From Spirochaetaceae bacterium (lineage in GTDB: Bacteria; Spirochaetota; Spirochaetia; Treponematales; Breznakiellaceae), in assembly GCA_031279965.1 (NCBI GenBank), contig JAITHM010000008.1, positions 1-7,201 of the forward strand: a DNA stretch of 7,201 nucleotides. Reading direction: 5' to 3'. Position 1 is the stretch's first letter. The number at the start of each line of letters is the position of its first letter. The notes under the pieces were generated by a model. That model was not told the origin of the DNA. It did not search any database and saw only the letters and a program-made list of their open reading frames with translations. Made by a program: the position numbers and the translations under genes. This document shows, piece by piece, positions 1 to 6,045 of the stretch.

Positions 1-1858
1 ACGAACTAACCTTTTCAGCAGAGTTTATAACAGGCAGTATCGCGCTTCCTGACGGGTGCCAACCGTCAGGCAATGGATCTTGAAGACTAGGCTCAGGAGC
101 TGGAGCAACTTTCAGAGGAACTGGAGTTCTTGGGTACATACTTTCAGCCTCGTCAAGATATTGTAGCCGAGCTCGCGCCTTGTCCCTCTGTAAATCCCAA
201 GAGCCTTCGAATGTTGTAGGAGATGCGCCCCAGTCCCCACGAACGCTATCTTTCTCAGCTTCGTCGATTCTTTCAAGCTCTTTGTTGAGACTCTCTCGCT
301 CCGCTACGTACTTAGCTTTATTATTTGTGAACTTTCCAAGATACTCCTCAACAAGCTTTGCGCCATCTATATTCGCGGAAATTACCGCGTGCGCTGCAAC
401 CCGTCCAAGGCTTATCGGGTCAATATCTGAAGCTCGAATAACATTTTTATTGTCTGGGCGTAGCTGATCTTGTGCAAATTTAATTGTGTCTACGATGTGC
501 CAATAAACCGCCTCATCGCTTATCCACTGATTAAAAGCTTCTTGCGACATGACATTAGGACGTAGTCCTGTTTCTTTTGCCCGTTCAAATCTCAAGCGTG
601 CTTCTTTATCAGATACTCCTACGGATACTCCATATTTTTTTCTGGTGTTTTTAACAGAGTCCTCCGCAACAATGCGTTGTGGTTCAAGCGACCTAAGCGC
701 GGATGCGTTATACGCAATATCCTCCACGTTAAGTTGTACAACAGTCCCCGCAAGCCCTCCAAAACCGGGTATCATACTCAGAAACGACAAAAACGACTTA
801 AGCAAAGAGCGGACATAGTTTACCATTGGCTCCAGCTGAGCGAGTATCTTAATCAGTATACCTCCAATTACGGCTTTCCAGTCAGCCTTTAACTCGTCTA
901 TCTTAGTTGTGACATTCCGTGCCTTTTCAGTGTCTAGAGCGCCCGCAACACCGGAATCGGTAATCACACGTTCTCCGGGTAGGAGGTGTGTTTTTGTAGC
1001 TTCTATCATATCTCCGTCGTTGGTTACTACGCTCGTAACAGCTACTTTTTTCGAGGCGCTTGGTTCAAGCTGCCAAAACTCAAACAACTGCGCTATAATA
1101 TCTTTCATGTCGTTTCCAAAAGCAGAAGCGTAAGATAAGTTGTGAAAGAAAGCGTCATTAGCATTGAGCCTAGTTTTAGTCAGCGTAACACCTTGCATAG
1201 ATGCCTTCATAATGGTATTGATGACAGCTTTCATAAGAGCTTCTGGGTTGTGCTCCATTTCTGTAAACACCTTAACAGATTCGTCAATAACTCTACCGCT
1301 CACCCTTGAGTCAAGCGCGGCAATCTTGCCTATCATACCGCTTAAATCACCGGTAATCGGATTTGCCAACTTTTCAGAGATGAGACTTAACGCCTTTGTA
1401 AACGACGAGCCGTCCTCCGCAAGACCTATCCTCTGACTCAAAGACTTGTATTCCGCAAGTTTCTCCCGCGGCAGATTAAACCGCGCCCCCTGTACCGACA
1501 TCTTGTGCAAATTGCTCGCCATCCCAGGCAAGAGGCCGAGGAACTGGAGCGTCTTCTGTTTGGCAACGTTTAATGCGGTAAGACCTGCCTTGACCGCCCC
1601 ACGGTACAGCGTGTTACCGGCCTTGTTAAGCGCCTTACCACCCAGGCTTTGCGTCTCCTTCTTATGCCGTTTCAGTATCGCCTTCGCGTGGGGGTTTTTC
1701 TTATTCTTTTTATCCTTCGCCCACTTTAGCTGGTGCTTGCCAGCTCGCGCGGCTTCGCGGGGTGGGGTGTGAAAATTCGCACGGGCAAAACCTTTGGCGC
1801 GCGTCTGCCCAAGCCACGACCACCTAGGTTTGTACGCGCGAATTTCCACGCGCCCCAT
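1..1858 (-). CDS. Large accessory protein, possibly phage tail tape-measure-like (3' end beyond window)
   Basis: An uninterrupted minus-strand frame runs from an ATG at 1858 to the left edge, 619 codons with no stop; every codon was read. The product is not recognised with certainty. Visible parts are a very basic N-terminus (a Lys-rich stretch at about residues 41-72), an amphipathic helical region (about 75-260), a hydrophobic Gly-containing segment (about 330-377, including IPGFGGLAG), a charged coiled-coil-like helix (about 500-540) and a Pro-rich tail region (about 577-600). A long, mostly helical protein with an internal hydrophobic stretch resembles phage tape-measure or related virion proteins, which is inference. 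An in-frame TGA lies directly before the ATG and no Shine-Dalgarno is visible at this start or at the internal Met codons at residues 113 and 120. The gene may therefore have lost its true 5' end. The plus-strand frames here are short and do not look like proteins. The existence of the frame is secure; its function is not. Confidence 0.7.
   Translation of the reverse strand, partial: MGRVEIRAYKPRWSWLGQTRAKGFARANFHTPPREAARAGKHQLKWAKDKKNKKNPHAKAILKRHKKETQSLGGKALNKAGNTLYRGAVKAGLTALNVAKQKTLQFLGLLPGMASNLHKMSVQGARFNLPREKLAEYKSLSQRIGLAEDGSSFTKALSLISEKLANPITGDLSGMIGKIAALDSRVSGRVIDESVKVFTEMEHNPEALMKAVINTIMKASMQGVTLTKTRLNANDAFFHNLSYASAFGNDMKDIIAQLFEFWQLEPSASKKVAVTSVVTNDGDMIEATKTHLLPGERVITDSGVAGALDTEKARNVTTKIDELKADWKAVIGGILIKILAQLEPMVNYVRSLLKSFLSFLSMIPGFGGLAGTVVQLNVEDIAYNASALRSLEPQRIVAEDSVKNTRKKYGVSVGVSDKEARLRFERAKETGLRPNVMSQEAFNQWISDEAVYWHIVDTIKFAQDQLRPDNKNVIRASDIDPISLGRVAAHAVISANIDGAKLVEEYLGKFTNNKAKYVAERESLNKELERIDEAEKDSVRGDWGASPTTFEGSWDLQRDKARARLQYLDEAESMYPRTPVPLKVAPAPEPSLQDPLPDGWHPSGSAILPVINSAEKVSS
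1764..1856. repeat. Imperfect inverted repeat, GC-rich
   Basis: The left arm (1764-1797) and the reverse complement of the right arm (1822-1856) both follow the pattern GGGG, then AAATTCGC, then CAAACCT..GG, with a few mismatches and two small gaps. About 24 bases separate the arms. Several of the differences in the GGGG-proximal part would be G-U pairs in a plus-strand RNA, so the structure may be more stable as plus-strand RNA. A separate short palindrome, CGCG-GCTT-CGCG, lies at 1748-1759. It could be a REP-like or miniature-element palindrome. It overlaps the first ~30 codons of the left-edge reading frame, which makes that part of the frame suspect. Confidence 0.5.
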
Positions 1859-1890
1859 TCAGCCGGGAAAGACCATACGACAGAGGTAGG

Positions 1891-1923
1891 CGCTTCACGC
1901 CATCCCCCGCTTGACATGAAGCG
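1891..1923. promoter_or_regulatory. Inverted repeat flanking the tRNA-Thr promoter -35
   Basis: CGCTTCA at 1891-1897 is the exact reverse complement of TGAAGCG at 1917-1923. The spacer is 19 bases and ends with the TTGACA hexamer at 1911-1916. Two 7-base half sites about 26 bases apart centre to centre and abutting the -35 look like an operator. A chance inverted repeat is also possible, and no regulator is identified. Confidence 0.3.
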
Positions 1924-1940
1924 AGAGGGTTTGGTATCGT
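1911..1940 (+). promoter_or_regulatory. Sigma-70-type promoter of the tRNA-Thr/rpmG/tRNA-Trp unit
   Basis: A perfect -35 TTGACA (1911-1916) is followed after 18 bases by TATCGT (1935-1940), which matches 4 of 6 bases of the -10 consensus. The tRNA begins at 1949, so the transcript leader would be only a few bases. The bases after the -10 (AGGGCAGCG) are GC-rich, as is usual for stable-RNA promoters under stringent control. It is the only clear promoter before the tRNA. Confidence 0.6.
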
Positions 1941-1948
1941 AGGGCAGC

Positions 1949-2021
1949 GCCCTTGTAGCTCAGTTGGCAGAGCATATCCATGGTAAGGATAAGGTCAACG
2001 GTTCGATTCCGTTCGAGGGCT
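1949..2021 (+). tRNA. tRNA-Thr (anticodon GGT)
   Basis: This is a full cloverleaf of 73 bases. The acceptor strands GCCCTTG and CGAGGGC pair with one G-T wobble. The D arm is GCTC/GAGC, and the anticodon stem TATCC/GGATA holds the loop ATGGTAA, giving anticodon GGT, which reads ACC and ACT threonine codons. The T arm is AACGG-TTCGATT-CCGTT. The discriminator base is T and CCA is not encoded (the next bases are CAA), so CCA must be added by nucleotidyltransferase after processing. It is the first member of a tRNA-rpmG-tRNA transcription unit. Confidence 0.96.
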
Positions 2022-2022
2022 C

Positions 2023-2040
2023 AACGGAGGAGTATCCGTT
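2023..2040 (+). other. Hairpin between tRNA-Thr and rpmG
   Basis: AACGGA (2023-2028) and TCCGTT (2035-2040) are perfect complements around a six-base loop, starting two bases after the tRNA 3' end. No U tract follows, so it is not a standard terminator. It sits between the tRNA processing site and the rpmG ribosome binding site (AGAGGAG, 2041-2047). It could protect the 5' end of the processed rpmG mRNA or guide 3' trimming of the tRNA; both roles are inference. Confidence 0.4.
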
Positions 2041-2053
2041 AGAGGAGAAAGGC

Positions 2054-2230
2054 ATGGCGTCAAAGAAGAAAGGCGCGGTGGAGCTTATCGCATTGCAATG
2101 CAGCGAATGTAAGCGAAGAAACTACACCACGAAAAAGAATCGCAGAAACATTCAGGAAAAACTTGAAATGAAGAAGTATTGTCCGTTTGACAGAAAGCAT
2201 ACGATTCACAAAGAAACGAAGATAAAATAA
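2054..2230 (+). CDS. rpmG: 50S ribosomal protein L33
   Basis: This encodes the 58-residue L33 of the large ribosomal subunit. The family is recognised from the core CSECKRRNYTTKKN at residues 16-29, the basic middle part and the C-terminal RKHTIHKETK. The length is normal for L33. Cys16, Cys19 and Cys43 match three zinc ligands of the Cys-containing form, while the usual fourth Cys is Asp46 (CPFD) with His49 close by. The start is fixed by a strong Shine-Dalgarno, AGAGGAG at 2041-2047, six bases before the ATG. The same frame extends upstream through the tRNA-Thr, which is not coding. The gene lies 32 bases after tRNA-Thr and six T residues before tRNA-Trp, so all three are probably co-transcribed and released by tRNA processing. 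Confidence 0.96.
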   Translation: MASKKKGAVELIALQCSECKRRNYTTKKNRRNIQEKLEMKKYCPFDRKHTIHKETKIK

Positions 2231-2236
2231 TTTTTT

Positions 2237-2309
2237 AGGCCAGTAGCTCAATTGGTAGAGCGGCGGTCTCCAAAACCGCAGGTCGTGGGTTCGATTCCTA
2301 CCTGGCCTG
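2237..2309 (+). tRNA. tRNA-Trp (anticodon CCA)
   Basis: This is a 73-base cloverleaf. The acceptor strands AGGCCAG and CTGGCCT pair perfectly, the anticodon stem GCGGT/ACCGC holds the loop CTCCAAA with anticodon CCA, and the T arm is GTGGG-TTCGATT-CCTAC. The discriminator G is usual for tryptophan tRNA, and CCA is not encoded. It lies six bases after the rpmG stop. The rpmG-tRNA-Trp pair is an old bacterial arrangement normally followed by secE and nusG; here the next gene is a convergent dksA-like gene whose stop codon is two bases away. Confidence 0.96.
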
Positions 2310-2311
2310 AC

Positions 2312-2668
2312 TTAAGCGTTCTTGCGTTCGTCAAGCGTTTTACATTCAACACACATAAGCGCGAAAGGCAAGGCTTCCAGCCTGTCTTTGGGGATGGGCT
2401 TTCCGCATTTGATGCACGACCCGTAGTGCCCCTGTTTAATGCGTGTTATTGCTGATTCAATTGATTTAAGGCGGTTAAGTTCGGCAATTCCTTTTGCTTC
2501 GAGCATTTTCCGGTCAATATCTTCTCCTGCTATATCTGCAAGATCGCCCGGTTCTTCATTCTTGATTACTGCTTTTAGGTCGTCATTACTGGAAATTAGA
2601 TCGGCAATAAGCGCTTTTTTTTGGGTAACAAGCGTTTTTTCCATTTTTTCAAGAAATTTTTTGTCCAT
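2312..2668 (-). CDS. dksA: DksA/TraR-family zinc-finger transcription regulator
   Basis: This predicted 118-residue protein binds RNA polymerase through the secondary channel; in well-studied bacteria, DksA works with ppGpp to lower stable-RNA transcription and activate biosynthetic genes. Residues 5-35 and 50-80 form the two helices of a coiled coil. The tip carries DLADIA (42-47), which fits the conserved D-x-x-D-x-A motif. The C-terminal zinc finger is complete: Cys85, Cys88, Cys106 and Cys109, spaced C-x2-C-x17-C-x2-C. It is shorter than E. coli DksA (151) and longer than TraR. An in-frame ATG at 2713 would add 15 residues, but it lies between the -35 and -10 of the likely promoter. The ATG at 2668, preceded by GGGGG five bases upstream, is therefore preferred. 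It converges on tRNA-Trp with almost no gap. Confidence 0.9.
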   Translation of the reverse strand: MDKKFLEKMEKTLVTQKKALIADLISSNDDLKAVIKNEEPGDLADIAGEDIDRKMLEAKGIAELNRLKSIESAITRIKQGHYGSCIKCGKPIPKDRLEALPFALMCVECKTLDERKNA

Positions 2669-2691
2669 AAAAACCCCCGCTTTTGCCGTCG

Positions 2692-2721
2692 ATACTATTG
2701 AATTTTTCCTCATTCAGTCAA
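2692..2721 (-). promoter_or_regulatory. Promoter of the dksA-like gene
   Basis: On the minus strand, TTGACT (2721-2716) is followed after 18 bases by TAGTAT (2697-2692). These match 5 of 6 and 4 of 6 consensus bases. Transcription would start near 2685, leaving a leader of about 17 bases with a G-rich ribosome site before the ATG at 2668. This placement decides the choice of start codon. Confidence 0.5.
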
Positions 2722-2799
2722 GAGTGCCTGGAAAAAATCAGTAAGTAGGCGTATTGTTTATGTTAAGTTCTATTACTGCCGATATTTGAAGCGAGGTTC

Positions 2800-2823
2800 C
2801 CGGCAAAACCGCTGGCTTTTTTT
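2800..2823 (+). terminator. Terminator-like hairpin with T7 tract just before the outer-membrane gene
   Basis: CCGGC (2800-2804) pairs with GCTGG (2811-2815) with one G-T wobble around a six-base loop. One C and seven T residues (2817-2823) follow. The T tract runs directly into the AAGGA ribosome site at 2824-2828. It could end read-through from the rpmG-tRNA-Trp transcript, which has no visible terminator of its own, or attenuate the gene that follows. The stem is short, so confidence is limited. Confidence 0.35.
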
Positions 2824-2832
2824 AAGGATAGA

Positions 2833-3978
2833 ATGATACAACACAAGTTCAAATCGTGCGTAAAACTGCCCGGCATCATTCTGCTGATGCTTCTCAATGC
2901 CGAAACCGGATTTTCGCAGACAGAGAAATGGGTGCGGGGACGTTATCAAGATATAGGCACGGCGCTTTTTGGATTTGCCGAAAACAATGCAGGCCGCATG
3001 AATGTAACTGCCGATATGGGATTGAACTGGTCAGAAGCATATATCGGGGAGCTCATCAGCTATCCTCCCCACTATGGTTTTGGGGGCACTATCGGCATGA
3101 ACAGTTTTAAGTCGAGTGTTTTGAATGATATGCTTGATGAAGCTCTTGCCATCAACACAATTGACCCTGCGTTTTCTGGAAAACATCTTTATCCTACCTT
3201 TCTTGCTGAGATGCGGTTGGGCGGATTTCGGAGTCTGCCCTTTGACATTGGTTTTAAGATTGGCGGGCTGCCGACTTTTTTACCGCTCCACTTTTTTGGT
3301 GATTTTAGTTACAGCAATTTGCAATTCGGCGGTGATATAAGATATAATATTTGTCAGATTTATACGGGTTTTAAGGCGTCTGTCGGTTTTGGCGTAAATT
3401 ATCTTTCAGGCTATATTGAACTTAGCAACTACCAGCAGCCCTGGTCTGACGAAGGCGCAAATCCGCCGCAGGGCGGAACGCCCAATACCACTGATGTTTT
3501 TAATCCGCAAGGTGCGGCATTCAGGCTGCACTGGAATACGCTTTCTTTCAGCATTAAGGCTATTGTCCAAAAAAGTTTTCGGATGCTGGGCTTTACGCTT
3601 TTTGGCGGCGTTGTAGCAGGTTATGGGTTTTCGGAATCAGGCGTGGCATTTATCGGTGAAAACATGCTTTTTACTCCGGGCACTAGCGGCACGCCGCTTC
3701 GTATTTATGATATGACGGGGCCCGATACGCGAAATCTAGAAAACGTCATGCGGAGTAAAATTGGAAATGTTTCGTCATGGACTATAGGCAAGATATCAGG
3801 TGATGATTTTGGAATGAAAGGAACGATGAAGGTGAATTCATTCGCGTTCCATACTTATGAAGGTATCGCGTTGGATCTTCAAAATGACTGGTGTGTTCAG
3901 TTTGCGCTGATATTCGATCTTTGGAATCTTGAATATGGTCTTTCAATCGGCTTTCGCTGGCAGCAGCGGGAATTTTAG
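2833..3978 (+). CDS. Predicted outer-membrane beta-barrel protein
   Basis: This 381-residue exported protein is of a family I cannot name. The N-terminus has a signal peptide: basic residues to Lys11, a hydrophobic core at 12-21, and a probable cleavage after Gly-Phe-Ser28. The mature part is rich in aromatic and glycine residues, with many short alternating strands suited to a membrane barrel, for example around residues 125-195, 228-265 and 335-380. There is a Pro/Gly/Asn-rich loop at about 205-226. The protein ends in phenylalanine after a strand-like segment (YGLSIGFRWQQREF), as outer-membrane proteins handled by the BAM machinery usually do. The start is supported by AAGGA at 2824-2828. 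plsC follows after 9 bases, so the two are probably co-transcribed. A porin or transport role would be a guess. Confidence 0.85.
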   Translation: MIQHKFKSCVKLPGIILLMLLNAETGFSQTEKWVRGRYQDIGTALFGFAENNAGRMNVTADMGLNWSEAYIGELISYPPHYGFGGTIGMNSFKSSVLNDMLDEALAINTIDPAFSGKHLYPTFLAEMRLGGFRSLPFDIGFKIGGLPTFLPLHFFGDFSYSNLQFGGDIRYNICQIYTGFKASVGFGVNYLSGYIELSNYQQPWSDEGANPPQGGTPNTTDVFNPQGAAFRLHWNTLSFSIKAIVQKSFRMLGFTLFGGVVAGYGFSESGVAFIGENMLFTPGTSGTPLRIYDMTGPDTRNLENVMRSKIGNVSSWTIGKISGDDFGMKGTMKVNSFAFHTYEGIALDLQNDWCVQFALIFDLWNLEYGLSIGFRWQQREF

Positions 3979-3987
3979 GCGGGAGAT

Positions 3988-4716
3988 ATGCCATTGTTAC
4001 GCACAATTATGGAATTCGGTATTGTCGCTATTGTGATGATTATAAGTACGCCATTCGGCTGTGTGGCCCTTATCCTGCGTGTTGTGGGGTTTAAACCCGC
4101 CTCGATACGTATTACCCATAAAATTGCCCAAATCTGGGCGCTGGTATCCATTGCCGGAACAGGCTGTACCATGCGTGTTCTTGGCCAAGAGAACATTCCC
4201 TGTAAAGGCGCGCTCTGCTTTGTAAGTAATCATTCCGGCCTCTTTGACATACTTTTGCTGCTTGCCTATTCAAAAAGGCCATTCGGTTTCATCGCCAAAA
4301 AAGAGTTAAGTTTTATCCCGTTTCTTAATGTATGGATCCTAATGCTGGGCGGATATTTCATCGACCGGAAAAATCCACGCAAGGCATTTGCAACGATAAA
4401 TCGCGGCGTTAGTCATATCAGTAAAGGCGGCGCAATGATCATCTTCCCTGAAGGAACACGCAGTAAAGGACGGGGGCTTTTGCCATTCAGGGCGGGAGCC
4501 TTCAAATTGGCAACCCGTTCCAATGCACAGCTTGTCCCCATTGCTATTACAGGAAGTTATGATGTTTTTGAGCGGCAAAAAAGCGTTATCCCGCGCAATG
4601 TAACCGTACAGTTCGCACCACCCATCCCCCCTGCTGAATTCGAGACGAACGAAGCAAAACACCAGCTTGCCGAACGAGTATACGGCATTATAGACGAAAT
4701 GCTCAAAACACATTAA
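3988..4716 (+). CDS. plsC: 1-acyl-sn-glycerol-3-phosphate acyltransferase
   Basis: This 242-residue inner-membrane enzyme of the PlsC family adds the second acyl chain to lysophosphatidic acid, giving phosphatidic acid for phospholipid synthesis. All four family motifs are present: NHSGLFD at 81-87 (catalytic His82 and Asp87 of NH-x4-D), FIDR at 124-127, FPEGTRS at 153-159 (substrate phosphate binding) and VPIA at 183-186. A hydrophobic membrane segment covers about residues 8-32. Length is normal for the family. The start at 3988 has a GGGAG ribosome site only two bases upstream, which is short; the alternative ATG at 4009 has none. It lies 9 bases after the outer-membrane gene and 10 before thrC. 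Acyl-donor type (acyl-ACP or acyl-CoA) cannot be read from the sequence. Confidence 0.94.
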   Translation: MPLLRTIMEFGIVAIVMIISTPFGCVALILRVVGFKPASIRITHKIAQIWALVSIAGTGCTMRVLGQENIPCKGALCFVSNHSGLFDILLLLAYSKRPFGFIAKKELSFIPFLNVWILMLGGYFIDRKNPRKAFATINRGVSHISKGGAMIIFPEGTRSKGRGLLPFRAGAFKLATRSNAQLVPIAITGSYDVFERQKSVIPRNVTVQFAPPIPPAEFETNEAKHQLAERVYGIIDEMLKTH

Positions 4717-4726
4717 AATATCCTAT

Positions 4727-6022
4727 ATGCGTTATTACAGCACTCGAAACACGCAGGAAGCGGTCTCTTTTGCCGATGCCGCCCTCCGTGGACTTGCCGC
4801 TGACGGCGGCCTTTTTATCCCCGAAGAACTTCCCCGTTATTCCGCCGCCATACAAAACTCGTTTGCGTCGATGAATTTTCTTGACCTTGCCTTTGAAACA
4901 ATCCGTCCGTATGTTCACCCTGAAATTCCTGATAACGTGCTTGAAGAACTTGTTGCCGGCGCGTTTAATTTTCCCGTACCGCTTGTTCAGGTAGGCGCGC
5001 ATCCTGTTTTGGAATTGTTTCATGGCCCAACAGCGGCGTTTAAGGATTTCGGCGCGCGTTTTATGGCGCGGGCGTTCGCGTATCTGCGCAGAGGCGCGTC
5101 AAAGCCGCTCAAAATCCTTGTAGCAACATCGGGTGATACCGGCGGCGCAGTTGCCAGTGGTTTTTTGAATGTTGAAGGCATTACTGTTACCGTGCTTTAT
5201 CCTAAGGGAGGTGTTTCGCCGCTCCAGGAAAAGCAAATAGCCGGATTAGGAGGAGCGATCAGTGCAGTTGCCGTAGAAGGAACCTTTGATGATTGTCAGC
5301 GTCTTGTTAAGGCTGCTTTTTCTCATCCGGGTTTGCGGCAAAAACTTGATTTTTCTTCGGCAAATTCCATCAATATTGCGCGTCTTATTCCACAGGCAGT
5401 CTATTACAGCACCGCTGTTGCCGCGCTGTTGAATGAAGCGCCGCGGGAGAAAATCGTGATTACCGTGCCTTCCGGAAACTTTGGCAATTTAACGGCGGGC
5501 CTCTACGCGCAGGCAATGGGTGCGCCCATCAGCCGTTTTATCGCGGCGACAAACATAAACAAAACTTTTCCTTGTTATCTTGAGACAGGCCTATACGAGG
5601 AGCGCCCTTCTGTTGCGACGATCTCTAATGCAATGGATGTAGGATCTCCAAGTAATTTTGAACGGATGAAGACTCAGTGGCCGCTTAGTGAAATACGCCG
5701 TCTTCTTGCGAGCGTTTTTATTACCGACGACGCAACCCGTGCAGAAATTAAGCGGGTGTTCGATGCGACAGGTTATGTGCTTGATCCTCATGGGGCGGTT
5801 GGCCATGCGGCGGCGGCTCTGTGTGCGCATCAGGGGGTAGCCGGTGCGGACAAGGCAATAATTCTGGAAACGGCTCATCCTGCAAAATTCGCCGCAACAG
5901 TTGAACCGCTTACCGGCCCTGTTCCGCTTCCGCCGCAGCTTGCCGAAGCCGCAGCCCGCACTGCCGTTTCCACTACAATTCCCGTGAGTAACGAAGCGCT
6001 TGCCGCGCTTCTTGCTGCATAG
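4727..6022 (+). CDS. thrC: Threonine synthase
   Basis: This 431-residue PLP enzyme converts O-phosphohomoserine and water to threonine and phosphate, the last step of threonine synthesis in the cytoplasm. The N-terminus YYSTRN (3-8) with the following LAADGGLF is typical. HGPTAAFKDFGARF (99-112) carries Lys106, which should form the PLP Schiff base. SGDTGG (135-140), PSGNFGN (248-254), TISNAMDVGSPSNFER (298-313) and ETAHPAKF (381-388) are further family signatures. Length matches the E. coli-type enzyme (428). No Shine-Dalgarno is seen before the ATG, and plsC ends 10 bases upstream, so translation may depend on coupling to plsC. No other threonine-pathway gene (hom, thrB) is in the window. 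Confidence 0.97.
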   Translation: MRYYSTRNTQEAVSFADAALRGLAADGGLFIPEELPRYSAAIQNSFASMNFLDLAFETIRPYVHPEIPDNVLEELVAGAFNFPVPLVQVGAHPVLELFHGPTAAFKDFGARFMARAFAYLRRGASKPLKILVATSGDTGGAVASGFLNVEGITVTVLYPKGGVSPLQEKQIAGLGGAISAVAVEGTFDDCQRLVKAAFSHPGLRQKLDFSSANSINIARLIPQAVYYSTAVAALLNEAPREKIVITVPSGNFGNLTAGLYAQAMGAPISRFIAATNINKTFPCYLETGLYEERPSVATISNAMDVGSPSNFERMKTQWPLSEIRRLLASVFITDDATRAEIKRVFDATGYVLDPHGAVGHAAAALCAHQGVAGADKAIILETAHPAKFAATVEPLTGPVPLPPQLAEAAARTAVSTTIPVSNEALAALLAA

Positions 6023-6040
6023 CCGCAGTTCTGCCGGCGG
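6023..6040. terminator. Weak hairpin between convergent thrC and nucleotidyltransferase
   Basis: CCGCAG and CGGCGG can form a stem of four G-C pairs, one mismatch and one more G-C pair around a six-base loop, starting right after the thrC stop. The plus strand continues with ACAATTTAAT, a poor U tract, and the minus strand has none. It is the only candidate in the 23-base gap between the two convergent genes. Confidence 0.25.
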
Positions 6041-6045
6041 ACAAT

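Noticed and set aside
180..1772. Several plus-strand frames of 70-108 codons
   Set aside because: They lie opposite one continuous 619-codon minus-strand frame, have low-complexity Ser/Leu/Pro-rich translations and lack ribosome sites.
1726..1942. Short frames on both strands across the inverted repeat and tRNA promoter
   Set aside because: They are products of GC-rich palindromic sequence, have no protein-like composition and overlap the promoter.
1949..2021. tRNA-Thr as an integration (att) site for the left element
   Set aside because: The accessory gene lies on the 5' side of the tRNA and no duplicated tRNA 3' segment is seen in the window.
1964..2053. N-terminal extension of rpmG into tRNA-Thr
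   Set aside because: It would be encoded by the tRNA itself; the strong ribosome site at 2041-2047 sets the start at 2054.
2590..2660. T-rich runs on the plus strand as a terminator for the rpmG-tRNA unit
   Set aside because: They have no adequate stem before them; they reflect Lys codons of the dksA-like gene on the other strand.
2669..2713. Upstream ATG adding 15 residues to the dksA-like protein
   Set aside because: It falls between the -35 and -10 of the best promoter and has no ribosome site.
2439..2744. Plus-strand frame of 101 codons
   Set aside because: It is antisense to the dksA-like gene, which has clear family motifs.
4339..5023. Minus-strand frames of 124 and 106 codons
   Set aside because: They are antisense to plsC and thrC, whose catalytic motifs are complete.
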